Positions 42,371 through 54,679 of a stretch of DNA of 64,000 bases are shown here, piece by piece (within the stretch, counting starts at the first letter, position 1; each line of letters starts with the position of its first letter). The translations under genes and the position numbers were made by a program. Origin of the DNA: Morinoia aosen (lineage: Eukaryota; Arthropoda; Malacostraca; Amphipoda; Talitridae); the NCBI GenBank assembly GCA_030386875.1, contig CM059556.1, forward strand, positions 36,372,964 to 36,436,963, in the 5' to 3' direction. A model generated the notes under the pieces. That model was not told where the DNA came from and did no database searches. It was given only the letters and a program-made list of their open reading frames with translations.

Positions 42371-44199
42371 ATTTTATCCTTGATTTTGTTCAAGGCAGCA
42401 TTCGATTACGATAGAAGTCAATGGATTCGATTTCGAAGGTAATGGAAGCAAGGACTCTGGAAAGAAGATTAAAACAAGGTCAAGTCGCTGCGAATACTAC
42501 GAAGAGTCCTTGCATGGTCCGAGTTTTCCGCTTGCTGAAATAAAAAGGGAATCACTCATCATTTTTCTCTAAGCCACTGTCAATCGTTATATTTCTATAC
42601 CTCTGTGAATCTATCAAACGCAACGCTTCGGTGTAACTATCATCATCTTCAGGATGAAAAAATATTAAGTGGAAAATTTTTGACACAGTCATATTGATAA
42701 AAATATAAATCGATTGCTCAGGTGGAATCAGACTCAGTAAAAACGCAGAAAATCACATTGTAGGACAGCTGGATAGGACCTTGCATGGTTACTCATACAT
42801 GCACCAATTACCCTTAACCCGTCTCCACATGGTCGACCTACCATGAGGTTTGAAGAAAATGGGTCAACTGTGCAACTTACTGTACATTCATTAATCATGT
42901 TAGAAGTTTCATTGGAGGTTCATTGTAAAGAGAGAGAGTTGCTCTTTCTGTCAGGGGGGAAAAAAATACTGCTACTCCAATGAAAATCTATGAAATTCGA
43001 GTTTTTATTTCGGTAAAATACAAAAAACAGAAATCAGAAAATCACTGGCCATTTTTTATTTATTGCACTTCTATGTTTTTTTATGATGCATTTTCATAGA
43101 TTCTGAGTTGCTGAATCTTGTGGTATGTGAATTTTTTCAGGTCCAATAGTTCCGGAGTTATGTGCACTATATGTGAAACACAGTTTTTATTTTTTAGTTC
43201 ATTTTGTGTAAAGGCTGTTATCAAGCAGTTTCATTGTTTGTAAAGAGTTTGATATGCATAGAGCTTTTCCTCCCGAATACAATGGTGGTATTATTTTTTG
43301 CGTAGGAGTAAATCTGTGGATTTGGACTCCCATTTTTGGAACAAAAAACATGAGAAAATAAAAATGGTGGCGACCTTCGTAGAGGCAGAGTGTGTGCTGG
43401 TATGCCTCAGCTACACTCCTGGCCTTCTAAGAGGTTGTGCAGCGCCGGTAGCTACACTCCAGACTGAGCAGAAGAATTCATACAGATTTGAGCTTGATAC
43501 CTCTCCTTCCCTGTTCCTCCCACCTAATTTTACCTTACACCAATGAATAGCGCTCAACGAGACGCTTAAGACCATATATGGCAACCCTTGGTTTGCTGAT
43601 GTGAAACATGTGCTAGCTTTGCCGACCTTCTAAGAGTCCAGGACGTGGCGACGGGTTAACCTTTTCTCTGACAAAAACATGTGTTGGACCTGTGCTTCTA
43701 TTTCAGTCGCCGACTTAAAAATTTATCCTCAAAAGCCAGAAGCGATATCTGAAAAATGAGTGAAATTTACTCATAAATTAAGCTAGTACCGGTATTTAGT
43801 CGTCGATTCTAACCCTCAATTGTAGGAAAGTTTTCCTGTTAACCCAGAATACGGGTCATGTGTGAACGAATTAGCTCGTTTTTGCGTGTAAAAGAACTTC
43901 CAGAATAAAAGGTTATCCCTAAAAATGAGTCAAATTCTTATCACTTGTCCTAATTTAAAGCTAGTAAAGAAATACTACACAAACAAAAAGTAAAATACGC
44001 GTTTGAATAGGAAGCTTCTCAACAAAAATGAAAAAAATCAGCTGAAAATTAAAAAAAGGCCCTAAACAATGAACCTTTTCACGGTCGCCAAAACAACATC
44101 CTTGCAGAGCAGGGCAGAGCTCATTTCATTGCAAAATGCTCTCCGGCCCTGAAAAAAGGGGAGTACCAAAAGGCAATTAGAGGCCAAAAATGCGTTGAA
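42371..44199. other. unique AT-rich sequence; one Penelope-tail-like fragment
   Basis: Near 42565-42660, the minus strand reads cctgaagatgatgatagtta and caccgaagcgttgcgtttga, similar in style to the 3' region of some Penelope-like elements, but there is no RT or endonuclease remnant. The rest, including an 82-codon frame at 43298-43546, shows nothing recognisable. Confidence 0.35.
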
Positions 44200-44490
44200 G
44201 AGCATCGAACTTTATTAGACACTAAGGAACCTGAGAAATTATTATACAGAGAAGACATCGAAGAGTGCTGGAAAAATTCAATACCGAGAGCGTCGGACTT
44301 TATTAGAAAGGAAAGAACTTGAGGAATTATCATAAATCATCGAATCATGGAAGGCATCGAACAATGCTGGAGGATTTCAAAAGGATTTCAACTTAGCAAG
44401 CATCTATTAGAAACTAAAGAACTTGAAGAATTATAATAAATCATCGAATCACAGAAGACTTTGAAGAAAGCCGGAGGATTTCAATACGAT
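44200..44490. repeat. degenerate ~105-bp repeat, three copies
   Basis: Blocks with catcgaa, ttattagaaactaaagaact, gaggaattat and atcatcgaatcac recur three times with about 25-30% divergence, leading into the 21-bp array. Confidence 0.7.
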
Positions 44491-44589
44491 TAAATACCAA
44501 CAAAGAGTGTTGAGGGTGTTCCAAGCTGTCACAGGGCATCGAAGGCTTTGAAGTGGATCAGAATAATCGCTGCATTTCAAAAGGAGTTA

Positions 44590-45500
44590 AGAAACAGCAT
44601 AAATGTTAGTGATGAATTAAAGGATATTAATGATGAGTCGAAGGATATGAGTGATGAGTCAAAAGATTTAAGTGATATGACAAAGGATATTAGCGATGAG
44701 TTAAAGGATATCAATGGATATTTAAAGGATATTAGGGATGAGACAAAAGATATTAGTGATGTGTAAAGAGTATTAGTGATGTGTAAAGGATATCAGTGGT
44801 GAGTTAAAGAATATCAGATGTGAATCAAATGATTTTAGTGGTGAATCGAAAGATATAAATGATGAGTCATGGTACGTCAGTCAGGAATCAAAGTATGTCG
44901 GTGATTAGTCAAAGGATGCCAATAGCGAGTCAAAGATAACGGTAATGAATAATAAAATATTGATGAGTGAAAGGATATGAGTGATGAATCAAAGGATATG
45001 AAGGATGAATCAAAGGATATAAGGGATGAATCAAAGGATATGAGTGATGAATCAAAGGATATGAGTAATAAGTCAAAGGATATGAGTAATGAATCAAAGG
45101 ATATGAGTGATGAATCAAAGGATATGAGGGATGAATTAAAGGATTTGAGTAATGAGTCAGAGGATATGAGTAATGAATCAGAGGATATGAGGGATGAGTC
45201 AAAGGATATGAGGGATGAATCAGAGGATATGAGTGATGAATCAGAAGATATAAGTAATGAGCCAAAGGATATGAGTAATGAATCAAAGGATATGAGTGAT
45301 GAATCAAAGGGTATGAGTGATGAATCAAAGGATATGAAGGATGAATCAAAGGATATAAGGGATGAATCAAAGGATATGAGTGATGAATCAAAGGATATGA
45401 GTAATAAGTCAAAGGATATGAGTAATGAATCAAAGGATATGAGTGATGAATCAAAGGATATGAGTGATGAATCAAAGGATATGAGGGATGAATCAAACGA
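44590..45500. repeat. 21-bp minisatellite, in-frame heptapeptide period, about 42 copies
   Basis: The unit core is atgagtgatgaatcaaagga. Because 21 is seven codons, the plus strand is open from 44977 to 45684 (MSDESKD repeats, 235 codons) and the minus strand is also open for 188-220 codons in two frames. A block starting aaggatgaatc recurs 336 bp (16 units) later (45001 and 45337). Units before 44977 are more diverged and contain frameshifts and stops. Most likely a non-coding minisatellite. Confidence 0.93.
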
Positions 45501-46049
45501 AATCAACGGCGAATCGAAGCATTTCAGTAATGTGTGCAAGGATATGAGTGAGGCTTCAAAGGATGTGAGTGCTATGGGACTTCAGAGAAAGCCAGAGAGC
45601 ATTGAAGTTGCTGTGAGCGACTACAAAGGGAGTGAAGATAAATTAAAAACTTCCATAAACAGACCGACGCAAAACTGTCATTAATTCCTGTTTTGCTTGC
45701 CATTCAGAAATAAAATCTTTAGCCTTGAGTAAGAGCAAATTCTATTTTGACTCCATGAACCGCAGGTACGCTCGGGAATTTGAAATAGCTTCAAGCATCT
45801 TCATGCTTCAAACGGAGCTTTGCAATGGAGATTGCTTTTATCTTTCAACAGAAACTGGGTTTCCTTTTAGTTCTTCAATTCAAATAAAAAAAAATTCTGC
45901 TGGTATATTTGCATTTTTGCCTCGCTCAGCGGAAAATTTCTTTCACGCTTTTTTTGTTCGTTTCAAATCACTCAAAAAACACTCGAAAAACGTTAGGATT
46001 CAAGTCATCTTTATTTTTCTGGTAGATTTATGTAGCATAGCTACGCACT
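45501..46049. other. spacer, no gene supported
   Basis: A 111-codon plus frame at 45725-46060 begins with TTG, shows no family motif and runs into the adjacent MITE. Otherwise unique sequence. Confidence 0.35.
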
Positions 46050-46273
46050 CCGACACTTAGACCGTATTTGGTGAAACTGAAGTTCATTATTCACCTCGAA
46101 TATCAAGTCAATTGCAGTAATCTACTTTGAAAATTGTAAGCGTGAACTGGACTTTGCATCGATTTAAATTCAATTATTAATAAAAATTGAGTTTGTGACT
46201 ACTGGTCCATCAGCAGCATTATGAAAATTCACTCCGTGGCCACCGGTGGCGCACGTTGCGGCCAAAGTATTAA
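46050..46273 (-). mobile_element. TTAA-flanked MITE, 229-bp family
   Basis: On the minus strand, TTAA (46270-46273) is followed by tactttggccgcaacgtgcg, caccggtggccac and the agtagtcacaaactc block. The other end is decayed (ccga). 224 bp. Confidence 0.8.
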
Positions 46274-46608
46274 GCACCCGAATGCTGAAAACATAACGCA
46301 CTGCTCATTTTCATTTTGGGACGCTTGGAAATTTTGAGTCCTAATTTTGGGACGCTTGAAAGTTTCAAGTCCTAAGATGAATGCAGAGTTTGCGGAAAAG
46401 CAGTCCCAAATGCCACTTGTTTTTTAGTAAATTTTTTATATCCATTTGTAATTATACTTAAAAGATTAACGTCGTTCTTAAAAATAAAAATGCCAGAATT
46501 TAAATAACATCATCCACTTGCAATTTATCGCTGATTATTGTTAAAGTTGTCCAACTGTGTTGGTTGTACCGTGGATTCCAGGGGGTGATGAGTGTGTCTG
46601 TGACGCTC
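46274..46608. other. spacer with a two-copy 33-bp repeat
   Basis: attttgggacgcttgg followed by gagtcctaa or aagtcctaa occurs twice at 46310-46375. Nothing else was recognised. Confidence 0.5.
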
Positions 46609-46795
46609 ATAAAGATGCTTGATGACCGTATCTGTGATACGAGATTTACCAGCGCACAAGTACAAGAATATTTTAATCGCGGGTTCTATTAGGATGAATA
46701 TACATACTTGTTTGCCGTCCTTACCTTGAGAATTATTTATGGAAATTATCGAATTTCAACATTCTTGATGAGTCGTGTATGCCAGTAATTATATG
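46609..46795 (+). mobile_element. Helitron 3'-end fragment, decayed terminus
   Basis: Contains aagatgcttgatgaccgtat, ctgtgatacgag and accagcgcacaag as in the other copies. The end has drifted to gtgtatgccag followed by t (CCAG in place of CTAG) and the terminal hairpin is lost. Confidence 0.65.
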
Positions 46796-46929
46796 AAACA
46801 AAATACTTGCCTAAACGATATCCTTAAGGGGGCGTAGGAGCAAGAAGGTTAAGAACTACTGCTCTAGAGTGACTCGACATTATCTTTTGTGAACCTCAAC
46901 TTGTTCGGGTAAAAATTCTTTCCAGTTAT

Positions 46930-48425
46930 TCGCAATAAGTTGAATGACGCATCGTTTTAGATCAAAGACTGCCACTAATTTTTGTCTCATCAGTTGAATG
47001 AAGCATCGCATCTGCTCAGTAACTGTAGTTTTTGTCCCATCAGTTGAATGAAGCATCGCATCAGTTCAGTAACTGTAGTTTTTGTCCCATCAGTTGAATG
47101 AAGCATCGCATCAGTTCAGTAACTGTAGTTTTTGTCTCATCAGTTGAATGTAGCATCGCATCAGTTCAGTAACTGTAGTTTTTGTCCCATCAGTTGAATG
47201 AAGCATCGCATCAGTTCAGTAACTGTAGTTTTTGTCCCATCAGTTGAATGAAGCATCGCATCAGTTCAGTAACTGTAGTTTTTGTCTCATCAGTTGAATG
47301 TAGCATCGCATCAGTTCAGTAACTGTAGTTTTTGTCCCATCAGTTGAATGAAGCATCGCATCAGTTCAGTAACTGTAGTTTTTGTCCCATCAGTTGAATG
47401 AAGCATCGCATCTGCTCAGTAACTGTAGTTTTTGTCCCATCAGTTGAATGAAGCATCGCATCAGTTCAGTAACTGTTGTTTTTGTCTCATCAGTTGAATG
47501 AAGCATCGCATCAGTTCAGTAACTGTTGTTTTTGTCTCATCAGTTGAATGTAGCATCGCATCTGCTCAGTAACTGTAGTTTTTGTCTTATCAGTTGAATG
47601 TAGCATCGCATCAGTTCAGTAACTGTAGTTTTTGTCTCATCAGTTGAATGAAGCATCGCATCTGCTCAGTAACTGTTGTTTTTGTCTCATCAGTTGAATG
47701 AAGCATCGCATCAGTTCAGTAACTGTTGTTTTTGTCTCATCAGTTGAATGAAGCATCGCATCAGTTCAGTAACTGTTGTTTTTGTCTCATCAGTTGAATG
47801 TAGCATCGCATCTGCTCAGTAACTGTAGTTTTTGTCTTATCAGTTGAATGTAGCATCGCATCAGTTCAGTAACTGTAGTTTTTGTCTCATCAGTTGAATG
47901 AAGCATCGCATCTGCTCAGTAACTGTAGTTTTTGTCTCATCAGTTGAATGAAGCATCGCATCTGCTCAGTAACTGTTGTTTTTGTCTCATCAGTTGAATG
48001 TAGCATCGCATCAGTTCAGTAACTGTTGTTTTTGTCTCATCAGTTGAATGTAGCATCGCATCTGCTCAGTAACTGTAGTTTTTGTCTTATCAGTTGAATG
48101 TAGCATCGCATCAGTTCAGTAACTGTAGTTTTTGTCTCATCAGTTGAATGAAGCATCGCATCTGCTCAGTAACTGTAGTTTTTGTCTCATCAGTTGAATG
48201 AAGCATCGCATCTGCTCAGTAACTGTTGTTTTTGTCTCATCAGTTGAATGTAGCATCGCATCTGCTCAGTAACTGTAGTTTTTGTCTTATCAGTTGAATG
48301 TAGCATCGCATCAGTTCAGTAACTGTAGTTTTTGTCTCATCAGTTGAATGTAGCATCGCATCTGCTCAGTAACTGTAGTTTTTGTCTTATCAGTTGAATA
48401 AAGCATCGCATCAGCTGAATAACCA
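46930..48425. repeat. 50-bp minisatellite with 250-bp higher-order unit, about 29 copies
   Basis: The core is cagttgaatgaagcatcgca with a strict 50-bp step. A five-unit block marked by aactgttgtt, tagcatcgcatctgctc and tttgtcttat recurs at 47521, 47771 and 48021 (250 bp each). Three variable sites (tag/aag, tcagttc/tctgctc, ccc/ctc/ctt) give the mosaic. Confidence 0.97.
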
Positions 48426-48824
48426 GGACTATTTTTTATGAGCACAAGATAAAGTTCTCACAAGTCGTTGCCGCAGAACTCTAGGGCAGATCATATACCG
48501 CAGCTTGTCTCTTAACTGCCAAATGCAACTCTTTATGACCGGGATTTTTACGCGCGTGAAATGCTTTTATAGCCGAACTCTTGCAAAAGCCTCTCGTGAT
48601 TGTCCCTCATTTTTCTAGAAAATTAAATTAACTCATTCAGAATAGTTCTTGGATTTAGAATTCATTTTGCTCTTAATGTTCAAGTAAATTTAACGTTTTG
48701 CAGTAGAATCTTTTTGATAGTATTTTCGACTTAGCGTAGAGTGTCGATGTATGAACTTCATCACTGCGTTACCAACATGCTACAATGCGTGCGTGTGCAA
48801 GTCAAAATCCCTGCTCAAGGACGT
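48426..48824. other. unique spacer, nothing recognised
   Basis: About 400 bp between two arrays with no frame, element end or repeat. Confidence 0.4.
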
Positions 48825-49655
48825 CTAACTACCAAGGGCTCTACATCAGGCTTCATCATACTTGAGGGTAAGCACGCGTCACCACTTTAGGGTCACTAAC
48901 AAGGGCTCTACATCAGGCTTCATCTTACTTGAGGGTAAGCACGCGTCACCACTTTAGGGTCACTACCAAGGGCTCTACATCAGGCTTCATCATACTTGAG
49001 GGTAAGCACACGTCACCACTTTAGGGTCACTACCAAGAGCTGCACATCAGGCTTCATCATACTTGAGGGTAAGCACACGTCACCACTTTAGGGTCACTAC
49101 CAAGAGCTGCACATCAGGCTTCATCATACTTGAGGGTAAGCACACGTTACCACTTTAGGGTCACTACCAAGGGCTGCACATCAGGCTTCATCATACTTGA
49201 GGGTAAGCACATGTCACCACTTTAGGGTCACTACCAAGGGCTGCACATCAGGCTTCATCATACTTGAGGGTAAGCACACGTCACCACTTTAGGGTCACTA
49301 CCAAGAGCTGCACATCAGGCTTCATCATACTTGAGGGTAAGCACATGTCACCACTTTAGGGTCACTACCAAGGGCTGCACATCAGGCTTCATCATACTTG
49401 AGGGGAAGCACATGTCACCACTTTAGGGTCACTACCAAGGGCTGCACATCAGGCTTCATCATACTTGAGGGTAAGCACACGTCACCACTTTAGGGTCACT
49501 ACCAAGGGCTGCACATCAGGCTTCATCATACTTGAGGGTAAGCACACGTCATCACTTTAGGGTCACTACCAAGGGCTGCACATCAGGCTTCATCATACTT
49601 GAGGGTAAGCACACGTCACCACTTTAGGGTCACTACCAAGGGCTGTAAATAAGGG
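48825..49655. repeat. 67-bp minisatellite, about 12 copies
   Basis: The core is acatcaggcttcatcatact, with agggtcactaccaagrgctg. It shares the 67-bp length with the array at 30714 but not its sequence. Confidence 0.96.
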
Positions 49656-49689
49656 TTCATTGCTACTTAAGGGCCCTGAGCGCATACCA

Positions 49690-49975
49690 GCAAATATTAC
49701 AGCTTAATGGCGCTTATTACTCTTTAAGGACAATATTACACCTTAAGAGCAAATATTACCCCTTAAGGGTAAATAGTACACCCTAAGGGTAAATATTACA
49801 CTTTAAAGACAATATTACACCTTAATGACAGTATTACACCTTAAGGGCAAATATTACTCCCTAGGAGCAAATATTACACCATAATGGCATATATTACACC
49901 TTGAGGGCAAAAATTACCCCTTAAGGGCAAATATTACACCTTAAGAGCAAATATTGCACCTTAAGGTCAAGTTCT
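49690..49975. repeat. ~20-bp minisatellite, about 14 copies
   Basis: The core is ccttaagggcaaatattaca, with one- or two-base length changes and many substitutions. Confidence 0.9.
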
Positions 49976-50284
49976 GACACGTGATCGTACGGCCGACCAA
50001 TAAACAGCGTAATAATTATTCACATTGCCATCGTGCTACAGCTAGCAGCGCAAGTTCTTGTGTCGATTTGGTGACACTGTATATTATATTTTCTATTCTA
50101 AATCCTCAAATTTCACGTTAAAAACTCTCGGACTTGAGGAATTTTAACATAAAAAACAGATATCGTAGCGAAGTCGACTAAAGAACTCACGCTTCGTCAC
50201 CTGTACCGCTACAATGATGTAAATTGTTTGGCAATATAGCCCTAGGACCAAAAAGTATGTCCCATTCTGAATCTGCAATGGCAA
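49976..50284. other. unique spacer, nothing recognised
   Basis: About 310 bp without recognisable content. Confidence 0.4.
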
Positions 50285-50890
50285 TATGAAGTTGAAAAAG
50301 CAAATTCAGCACTTTTTGACGCACCACATTAAGTTTACATGCTATGAAATTGAAAAGCTAAGTCTGCACTTTTTGACGCACCACATTAAGTTTACATGCT
50401 ATGAAATTGAAAAGCTAAGTCTGCACTTTTTGACAAGCCACATTGAGTACACATGGTACGAGGCTAAAAAAGGCACCTTCAGCATTTGAAAACATTGAAT
50501 TTGCATCATTTAAAGTCTAAAAAGCACCTACAGTACACTACAACCGGCCGCGTTAAGTTTGCATGATATGAAGTCTACCCATGAAGTCAGCACTATCCGA
50601 TTGGCCGCATTATGTTAGTATAATATGAAATCTAAAAAGCACCGTCATCACACAGCAAACTTTTAGTTTATATGGTATGAAGTTCAAAAAGTAAAGTCAG
50701 CACTTTCCAACGGGCCACATTAAATTTGCATTTTCAGAAGTTGAGAAAGCACCGTCAGCCCAGTGCAAACTTTGAGTTTGCATGATATGAACTTGAAAAG
50801 CAAAGTGAGCACTAATCAACGTTCACATTATGTTTGCATCACAAGAAGTCTAAAAAACCCGTGAGCACACCGCAAATATTAAGTTTACAC
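50285..50890. repeat. ~57-bp degenerate minisatellite, about 10 copies
   Basis: The core is tgacgcaccacattaagttt, with tgctatgaaattgaaaagc. The first three copies are close; later ones diverge and change length. Confidence 0.88.
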
Positions 50891-51234
50891 GGCAGGCACT
50901 TCAGCTATTCCTTCCTCCACCCGAGTCACTCCGGCGGCTTTAGGGGGAGTGATCAAGCTTGATGCGCCTCATCTCGACCACTCCACTCGCCCATTACTGC
51001 ATCACTCGTTCTAGGCACGACATGCGCACCCAAACGGGGGCATTTGCCCGCATATTGGCCGGGTGCGATGGCGGGATGGCTGTATTATGGGCTTCAGGAT
51101 ATGGCCTTTGTCTTTTTTTAGGACTCCATCCCATCATGAACAGGGCTGAGGGCGCTCGTCTGGAGGAAGAAGACGGTGGAGATGACCAACTGAATATGGT
51201 CAACGGTGTTCAATCCGTTCATCATGAGATGGGG
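50891..51234. other. GC-richer unique segment, unassigned
   Basis: Frames of 69-95 codons are open on both strands (50959-51246 plus, 50994-51203 minus) but show no known motif and overlap each other. A gene fragment or TE piece is possible; not called. Confidence 0.3.
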
Positions 51235-51460
51235 TGTGGTGCTTGATGAGATGCATGGGGTACTTGATGAGCTACGGGTTGATACTTGGTGAGATATCTG
51301 AGGTACTTGATGAGATACGGGTTGTGGCACTTGATAGGATACGGGGTGTGTTACTTGATGGGAGTCGGAGTGTGGTACTTGATGGGATACGGGTTGGGGT
51401 ACTTGATAGGATACGGGCTGTGGTACTTGATGGGAGTCGGAGTGTGGTACTTGATGGTAA
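51235..51460. repeat. 24-bp minisatellite, about 9-10 copies
   Basis: The core is ggtacttgatgggatacggg; two variants, gatacgg and gagtcgg, partly alternate at the end. Confidence 0.92.
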
Positions 51461-51586
51461 CTTTCATTTTCTGCCTTAGTAGAAAAGTAGTTTGGGAAGA
51501 GATCTCAGAAGATCTCACAACCAGAACCATAGTTTAAAAAAGCAAAAGCTACCTTAAGCTACACAATAAGTAATAAAAGTTGTTAC

Positions 51587-52073
51587 CTAGAGAAAAAATG
51601 GAGAACCTTTAAAATACAAAATTGAAATAAAATTGAAACTGGAAATAATTTTCTGTTTAGTTGGGCGACCAATGGCCTTTGATTGCTTCTTTTGTCTCAC
51701 ATGTAATTTTGTTTTTTGTTTCACAAGTAATTCATTCCGCCACTCCACAGTCCTGGACAGCAGCCAAATCTGGGCCACGCCGGACCAAGGATATGCGTTT
51801 TTTTCAGTGCCCCCTCCAAGCCCTGAGAAAACTTTCCTCATTTCTGAAAGATCGACCTGATGTTTTCGCATGTTGAAATTCGTTGTTTTCTTCCCTGGTG
51901 GGAGGTTGCTTTCCGCTTCCAAATCCTCAATTTGATGTTTTCCGCGCGGTCTGATTTTATCTTTGCGAGGCTTTGAAGGGTCGGATGCTCCTCCGAGCGT
52001 CGGACTGGAGCAGAGTGTGGTGTCGGTGATTTGTACCCTTTGTTTCTCGTGGTGCTGGATGCGCCTGCGGCTA
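51587..52073 (-). CDS. unidentified open frame, possible exon
   Basis: One minus-strand frame is open without a stop for about 160 codons, from just after a TAA stop near 52076 to the stop at 51587. The translation is charged and non-repetitive (for example SDPSKPRKDKIRPRGKHQIE and NMRKHQVDLSEMRKVFSGL). It is preceded by aattaaattag, a possible AT-rich splice acceptor. No family is recognised. It is open by more than expected in AT-rich DNA, but this GC-richer patch has fewer stops. It could be a decaying host exon, a TE fragment, or chance. Confidence 0.3.
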
Positions 52074-52075
52074 AT

Positions 52076-53114
52076 TTAATTCAAATTATTTAAACATTAG
52101 ATGAAAATTTAATTATACATAATAATAATTCAAATTAATAAATTATTATTAAAAGTTATTTTATTAAATTATTATTAAATTTATTAATAATTTAAAATAT
52201 AACAATAATTTGAACATTAGATGTAAGTTTAAGCCTCCTTAACCGCAAAGAAGACGTTTCAAAGAGAGCAAAGGCCTTCTAAAGAGACGAAGGAGATAGG
52301 CACCAATTTAGTATGGAGTTGAGGGAACGCAGTATCTATGAAAATGATGCCGTAGAATAGAAAATTTAGAAAAAATTTCATGAAACAGGATGAAAATTGA
52401 AGAAGAATAGTAGTAGGAGTTAAAAACGTACAGTAGTGAACCGAAAACCATGATCAGTAACAAAAAAAAAGCGTTTTAATTCAACAGAAGGAACGTTTAC
52501 CTATCCTTAGCTCGGGACCTCACATATTCCCCCTGGGAGAGCTAAATCCCATAGATACAATAGTTGTCTCCCTGGAGAGGTTTTATCTTGAGAATTCAAA
52601 TTTTATTTCTTTAGAATATTCTTTTTTTTTCCCTTCTTCCTGAGCAGCTTTCGCTTACTTCTTTGTGAAATAATGGAGTATTTATTTGTTGAGTTTTTAG
52701 AAATTTTGAAAATATTGCAGTTATTTGATTGTTAGAAGCCAATCTGCCCATTCAAATGACGGTGTTTAATTCAACAATTAACTTACCCTAAACAATTCAA
52801 GTACTCAAAATAGCAAGATTACCTTAAACAATAAATAACCTAAAACTGTAAAATAACACAATTTTTCCCCTTTCTCACGAATTTTTGGGGCAAAATGCTC
52901 AAAGTGAGACGTAACTTTTAAGAACTCTTTGCAAAAATTGGCAAAAAAGACAGCGTTGTTACAATATAAAAGAAAATCTAAAATATGTGCACGCTGGTCA
53001 TGAACCGAGGAAAATAGCGACGAAATCAAAACAGTTCATGAGATGGAACTCGGGTCTCACAATCGACTGTCTGGGAGGCGCAATGCGTTCATGAGAGATG
53101 GGAATCGATGGTAC
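52076..53114. other. AT-rich spacer, no gene seen
   Basis: The stretch 52076-52215 is almost pure A/T with att/aat runs. No frames beyond 74 codons and no arrays. Confidence 0.4.
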
Positions 53115-53270
53115 AATAATGTTTGCTGGGAAATTAAATAATATAATAATAGTACGTCGAAAATAATACGTCGAATAATGTTTGCTGGGAAATTGAATGA
53201 CATAATAATATTACGTCGGAAATAATACGACGGATAATAATTGTTGGGAAGTTAAAATCTGTGAGAAAAT
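53115..53270. repeat. ~63-bp repeat, two to three diverged copies
   Basis: gtttgctgggaaatt with ataataatattacgtcg and aaataatacgtcg blocks occurs twice, plus a partial third copy. Confidence 0.7.
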
Positions 53271-53509
53271 AATACATCTGGGAGAGATGGAAATCTTACA
53301 AAACTATTGCACTTGCAAATCTTTTGATAACAAAACGCGCATGAAGGATAGAATTCTAGAGAAAATAAATACTACGCTTATAGAAGGCTGAAGTAAGGGG
53401 ACCTTACGTGTTTGAAAAACTTGCCCCTGAAGAAAATAATACGTTTATGGAGATCATAAAAATATTCAGTCAAGTTTTCGAACAACATATACCTGCTGAA
53501 CTCCTTTCG

Positions 53510-54050
53510 TAATAAGAATGGGCTGGAAATCGGGCGAGAATTGGGCTAGAAAGGGCTAAGATTTGGCTGAGATTGAGCTTGAAAATGATGAACTCCTTCC
53601 ATAATGGGAATTAGCTAGATATTTTACTGGAAAATGGGCTGAAATTGAGATGAAAATTAAGCTGAAATTCTGGTGAAAATTAGGCTAAAATTAGGTTGAT
53701 TTTGAACTGAAATTGGGCTGATTTTGGTCTGGAATTGGGATGAAAATTGGGCTGAAATTAGGATGAAAATTGGGTTGAAATTGGGATGAAAATTGGACTA
53801 AAATTAGGTTGATTTTGAACTGAAATTGGGCTGATTTTGGGCTGGAATTGAGATGAAAATTGGGCTGAAATTAAGCTGATTTTGGGCTGGAATTGGAGTG
53901 AAAATTAGGCTGAAATTGGGCTGATTTTAGGCTAGAATTGGGATGAAAATTGGGCTGGAATTTGACTGAAAATTGGGCTGAAATTAAGATGAGAATTGGG
54001 CTGGAATTGGGCTGATTTTGGGCTTGAAACGGCCAGACTCCTTCCACAAA
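53510..54050. repeat. degenerate ~22-bp minisatellite
   Basis: Variants of attgggctgaaattgggatg, made of two ~11-bp half units, fill this stretch. A block around 53680-53740 recurs at about 53785-53850 (ggttgattttgaactgaaat). Strong g/c asymmetry between strands. Confidence 0.88.
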
Positions 54051-54292
54051 GAGAATTGGCTCGAAATTCATATACAGTCCATAAAATAAACACAAATGAC
54101 AGCAGTACGCAGTACTATCAGCTGTATGAGGTGCGGAAAATGAGACCTTGACTTGACGTAATTTTAATTGAGAACTGTTTTGTTCTCACGCTCGTCACGT
54201 TTCCCTGCTGGGAAGGAACTTCGTTCCTGTGTTTTGCTTGGAAAACTGTTAAAGGCAATCGATAACCCATAGGCAGGCGTGATGCCCTAATT

Positions 54293-54560
54293 TGTGGTGA
54301 GCAAAGTGTGGTGAGCAAAGTGGAGTGAGCAAAGTGGCGTGAGCAAAGTGGGGTGAGCAAAGTAGGGTGGGCAAAGTGTGGTGAGCGAAGTGGGGTAAGT
54401 AAAGTGTGTTGAGCAAATTGTTGTGAGCAAAGTGGGGAGACCAAAGTGCGTTGATAAAGTGGTGTGAGCAAAGTATGGTGAACAAAGTGTGGGGAGCAAA
54501 GCGCGGGAGAAAAGTGTGGTGAGCATAGTGTGGTGAGAAAAGTTTGGTGAGCAAAAGTAG
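54293..54560. repeat. 14-bp minisatellite, about 19 copies
   Basis: The unit is gtgagcaaagtgtg with substitutions. Three minus-strand frames up to 146 codons read histidine- and leucine-rich repeats from it and are not taken as genes. Confidence 0.92.
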
Positions 54561-54679
54561 GACGAGGTACTTAGCGAAGTGATGGGTCTCTAAAAACAAG
54601 ACTAAATCATCAGTGAAATAGGCGAGCACAGGAACAGGCTGAGCATAAATAGTGTCATCATAACAACAGTTATTGAAAA

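Noticed and set aside
44877-45539. Minus-strand frames of 188-220 codons
   Set aside because: Antisense readings of the 21-bp array; all three codon phases are open because 21 is a multiple of three.
45725-46060. 111-codon plus-strand frame
   Set aside because: Starts with a non-ATG codon, has no family motif and its end lies in a MITE.
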